Assembly: GCA_050694055.1 (NCBI GenBank)
Contig: JBOGWX010000083.1
Coordinates: 1-7,049, forward strand
Source: WHSV01 sp050694055
Lineage (GTDB): Bacteria > Actinomycetota > CADDZG01 > WHSQ01
Length of the DNA stretch: 7,049 nt
Reading direction: 5' to 3'
Shown here: piece by piece, positions 5,332 through 7,049 of the stretch
How positions within the stretch are numbered: the stretch's first letter is position 1
How the letters are laid out: each line of letters opens with the position of its first letter
The notes under the pieces: generated by a model
Seen by the model: only the letters and a program-made list of their open reading frames with translations
Database searches by the model: none
Told to the model about the DNA's origin: nothing
Position numbers and translations under genes: made by a program

Positions 5332-5717
5332 CCACCTACCTCCTCGATACGACCGTTCTTATCGGGCACCTTCGGGGGCTCGAAGCCATCACGCGGTTGC
5401 TCCTCGACCTCATCACGGAGGGACACACGCTGGGAACGAGTTGTGTGAACATCGCGGAACTCCATCACGGCGCGCGGCCCAACGTACGTAAAGACGTTCA
5501 GTTACTGGTAGAGCGACTTGAGTTTCTGGAAACGACTGTAGAGGCATCTACTCGAGCAGGACAGTACCAAGCGCGGTTTCGCGCGGAAGGAGTCACACTC
5601 CCCACCGCCGACGCTCTCGTTGCGGGAACTGCACGCGCTTACGGAGCGATCCTCGTAACCGACAACGAAGCCGACTTTCCAATGCGAGATCTGCGAGTGG
5701 CGCGTCCCCTTCGCTAG
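5328..5717 (+). CDS. vapC: VapC-type PIN-domain ribonuclease toxin (apparent CTG start)
   Basis: This 129-residue PIN-domain toxin has all expected acidic residues: D7 (YLLDTTVLIGHL), E44 (NIAELHHGA), D95 (TADALVAGTARAYG), and D112 and D116 (LVTDNEADF). I start it at CTG 5328 because that codon has GGAGG at ideal spacing, overlaps the upstream antitoxin stop, and puts the first Asp at residue 7 as in other VapC proteins. The next in-frame candidate is GTG 5292, which would add 12 unlikely residues and precede the ribosome site. The stop TAG 5715-5717 coincides with the end of an IS630 remnant that inserts at TA, so the element either hit the natural stop or supplied it; the length is normal either way. 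Its own antitoxin seems truncated, so a toxin without a full partner may be tolerated through low expression or cross-neutralisation. Confidence 0.85.
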   Translation: MTTYLLDTTVLIGHLRGLEAITRLLLDLITEGHTLGTSCVNIAELHHGARPNVRKDVQLLVERLEFLETTVEASTRAGQYQARFRAEGVTLPTADALVAGTARAYGAILVTDNEADFPMRDLRVARPLR

Positions 5718-5889
5718 TGTCCCGAGTCAGAGATTCGCCGACATTATGCGGCGAGACCGAGGATCTCAGCGGCTGTCTTGTGCCACACGAAGGGCTTGGG
5801 CGCGTCGTTCCGGTTGGTGATCCAGGTGCGGATCGACCCAGCGCCCGATCGACGGCGTCTTGTGGGTCGAGGAGGTTGTCGAGGATGAC
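5714..5889 (-). pseudogene. IS630-family transposase remnant
   Basis: Reading leftward on the minus strand, three frames give successive pieces of an IS630 (DDE superfamily) transposase. VILDNL (5889-5872) is the second catalytic Asp block. A one-base insertion of C follows, then STHKTPSIGRWVDPH (5870 to about 5826). An internal deletion removes the third catalytic region, and IRTWITNRNDAPKPFVWHKT, then AAEILGLAA, picks up the C-terminus. A TAA (5744-5746) replaces the usual Tyr codon, and CRRISDSGH ends at TAG 5714-5716. The sequence beginning gtgtcccgagtcagag at 5717 resembles an IS630 terminus, and its ctag flank fits TA-target insertion. It is clearly inactive. The far end of the element is lost, and sequence beyond 5889 was not recognised. 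Confidence 0.8.
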
Positions 5890-6009
5890 ACTAGGAGTTC
5901 GCCGTCAGCCGACAGGGCCCGAGGCCGGCTACGCGAGGTCGCAAGAAACAGTTCGGAGATCTCCCGTCAAAGGGTCGATCTAGGGCCAAAAGTGTCACAG
6001 GGCCCCGTC
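5890..6009. other. Gap without a recognised gene
   Basis: About 120 bases separate the IS630 remnant from the HNH gene. The frame of the HNH gene stays open upstream to a TGA at 5818-5820, but has no ATG there and no recognisable domain. I see no terminator or convincing promoter. It probably holds the promoter of the HNH gene plus rearrangement debris. Confidence 0.4.
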
Positions 6010-7049
6010 ATGATCGAGAGCATGGAACCCACCCAGGTCGACGAGGCCGTCGAACTGCTGGAGCAGGCCAACGCCGACCTCGAGCCCGAGTTGCTGAGCG
6101 TTCCCGAGGCCCGGGAACGACTGCAGGCCTACGCACGTGCCGAGCGACTGGCCGCCTTCGGGGTCGCTGCGCTCGCCCGGACGATCGATGACGCCTCCAG
6201 TCTCGCCCGGGTGACGGGGACCTCTGTCGGCAAAGCCCAAGAGACCATCGCGACGAGCAAGGTGCTGGGTGATTCCGCGCCGCTGGAGAAGGCCCTCGAG
6301 CACGGAGAGATCTCCTTGGACCAGGCGACCGAGATCGCCAGAGCCGAGGCCTCCGCCCCCGGTGCGGCCACCGAGCTCCTGGCGGTGGCCCAGAGAGAGT
6401 CCTTCCAGGTGCTAAAGGAGAAGGCCCGCAAGGCCAAGCTCGAGGCCGAACAGCACCGAGACCTGGGGCCGCGCCAGCACGCCGCCCGCCGCGCTCGCAG
6501 CTATCGCGACGAGCTCGGCATGGTGCACGTCCATCTCGCGCTGGAGCCCCACCTCGGGAGCCCGATCGTGGCCCGGGCCGAGGCCGAGGCCGCCCGCCTG
6601 GCGCGCGCCGCCCGCCACAAGGCGCCCTTCGAGCACCACCTTGCGGACGCCTACGCCGCGCTCCTGTCCGGCTCCGGGAAGGGGCGCGCTCGGCGGCCCG
6701 AGCTGGTGGTGCTGGTCAGCCACGAGGTGACCCAGAGGGGCTGGAGCGACGTCAAAGAGGGAGAGATCTGCAAGATCCCCGGGGTCGGCCCCGTGTCACC
6801 CGAGGTCGCCAGGAGGATCGCCCAAGATGCCTTCCTGAACGGCGTCTTCTACGACGGGGTCGATCTGCGGCAGTTCGCCCGCTGGACCAGGACCATCCCG
6901 ATCGAGGTCGCGATCGCCTTGGAGCTGGGCGAGCCACCCGGATTCGACGGGGTCTCGTGCGTCGACTGCGGCAACCGTTTCCGCACCGAGTTCGACCACG
7001 TCGAGCCGCGCGCCGCTCGTGGTCCCAGCTCCAACGGCAACCTCGAGCC
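6010..7049 (+). CDS. 13E12-repeat / DUF222 protein with HNH endonuclease domain, partial at right edge
   Basis: 346 codons are visible and the frame is open at the window end. Residues about 10-290 match the all-helical, Ala/Glu/Arg-rich DUF222 (13E12 repeat) region, with segments such as RLQAYARAERLAAFGVAALA and LEHGEISLDQATEIARAEA. The C-terminus begins an HNH nuclease: CVDC at 317-320 (structural zinc pair), FDHVEPRAARGP with D329-H330 as the metal/catalytic pair, and N344 in NGNLE as the HNH Asn. The final His and second CxxC-like part would lie beyond the edge. These proteins are abundant, often multicopy, in actinobacteria and are associated with mobile DNA, but their role is poorly known. 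The start is ATG 6010 with AGGG seven bases upstream; ATG 6022 and GTG 5992 are in-frame alternatives. Confidence 0.85.
   Translation, partial: MIESMEPTQVDEAVELLEQANADLEPELLSVPEARERLQAYARAERLAAFGVAALARTIDDASSLARVTGTSVGKAQETIATSKVLGDSAPLEKALEHGEISLDQATEIARAEASAPGAATELLAVAQRESFQVLKEKARKAKLEAEQHRDLGPRQHAARRARSYRDELGMVHVHLALEPHLGSPIVARAEAEAARLARAARHKAPFEHHLADAYAALLSGSGKGRARRPELVVLVSHEVTQRGWSDVKEGEICKIPGVGPVSPEVARRIAQDAFLNGVFYDGVDLRQFARWTRTIPIEVAIALELGEPPGFDGVSCVDCGNRFRTEFDHVEPRAARGPSSNGNLE

Noticed and set aside
5256..5491. Open frames overlapping the start of the rightward PIN toxin on both strands (5246-5491 plus, 5256-5468 minus).
   Set aside because: They have no recognisable domain and are shadows of the toxin frame, which carries all PIN residues.
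5714..5894. CTAGTGTC (5714-5721) and GACACTAG (5887-5894) as ends of a 175-base miniature element.
   Set aside because: Four of the eight bases are the self-complementary CTAG, similarity stops right after GTGTC, and transposase coding (VILDN) runs up to 5889, so the right copy is internal to the old gene and not a terminus.
5995..6999. Several minus-strand open frames opposite the 13E12/HNH gene.
   Set aside because: They are high-GC antisense frames with no domain; the plus strand has a continuous DUF222-HNH protein.

Overview
The window is GC-rich and most likely comes from an actinobacterium. The best evidence is the DUF222/13E12-type HNH protein at the right edge, a family expanded in Actinobacteria, together with frequent GTG starts and toxin-antitoxin (TA) genes of the VapBC kind. 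It reads as an accessory, defence-type island with insertion-sequence scars on both sides of its central genes. No RNA gene, CRISPR array or replication origin was seen.

Left part (1-2837). An IS3-family element enters from the left edge; only the last 36 codons of its transposase and its right terminus (near base 127) are in view. It abuts, and appears to have cut, the specificity gene hsdS of a type I restriction-modification system. What remains encodes the first target-recognition domain, the central coiled coil and the start of the second recognition domain. hsdS follows hsdM (both minus strand) with a 1-base TGATG overlap. hsdM looks intact and has the SAM-binding and NPPF motifs. hsdR is not in the window.

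Middle (2838-4012). A divergent plus-strand set starts 108 bases from hsdM: a 161-residue membrane protein, a 101-residue acidic, proline-rich protein four bases behind it, and a 46-residue acidic protein with a similar Pro/Asp-rich character. I cannot assign a function. The membrane protein resembles small multi-helix membrane effectors in architecture only, so this is the best candidate here for something undescribed.

TA cluster (4094-5717). Three PIN-domain toxins lie in 1.6 kb. Reading leftward on the minus strand from about 5210: an intact ribbon-helix-helix antitoxin, its PIN toxin, a headless antitoxin tail, and a PIN toxin with two in-frame stop codons but all four catalytic acidic residues still encoded. 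Reading rightward: a short antitoxin tail overlapping a PIN toxin that apparently starts at CTG. A perfect 7-2-7 palindrome lies at the divergence point and is a likely operator.

Right part (5714-7049). A badly decayed IS630-family transposase remnant (insertion frameshift, internal deletion, nonsense codon) begins exactly at the stop codon of the third toxin. About 120 bases without a recognised gene follow, then the 13E12/DUF222-HNH gene, which runs off the right edge within its HNH domain.
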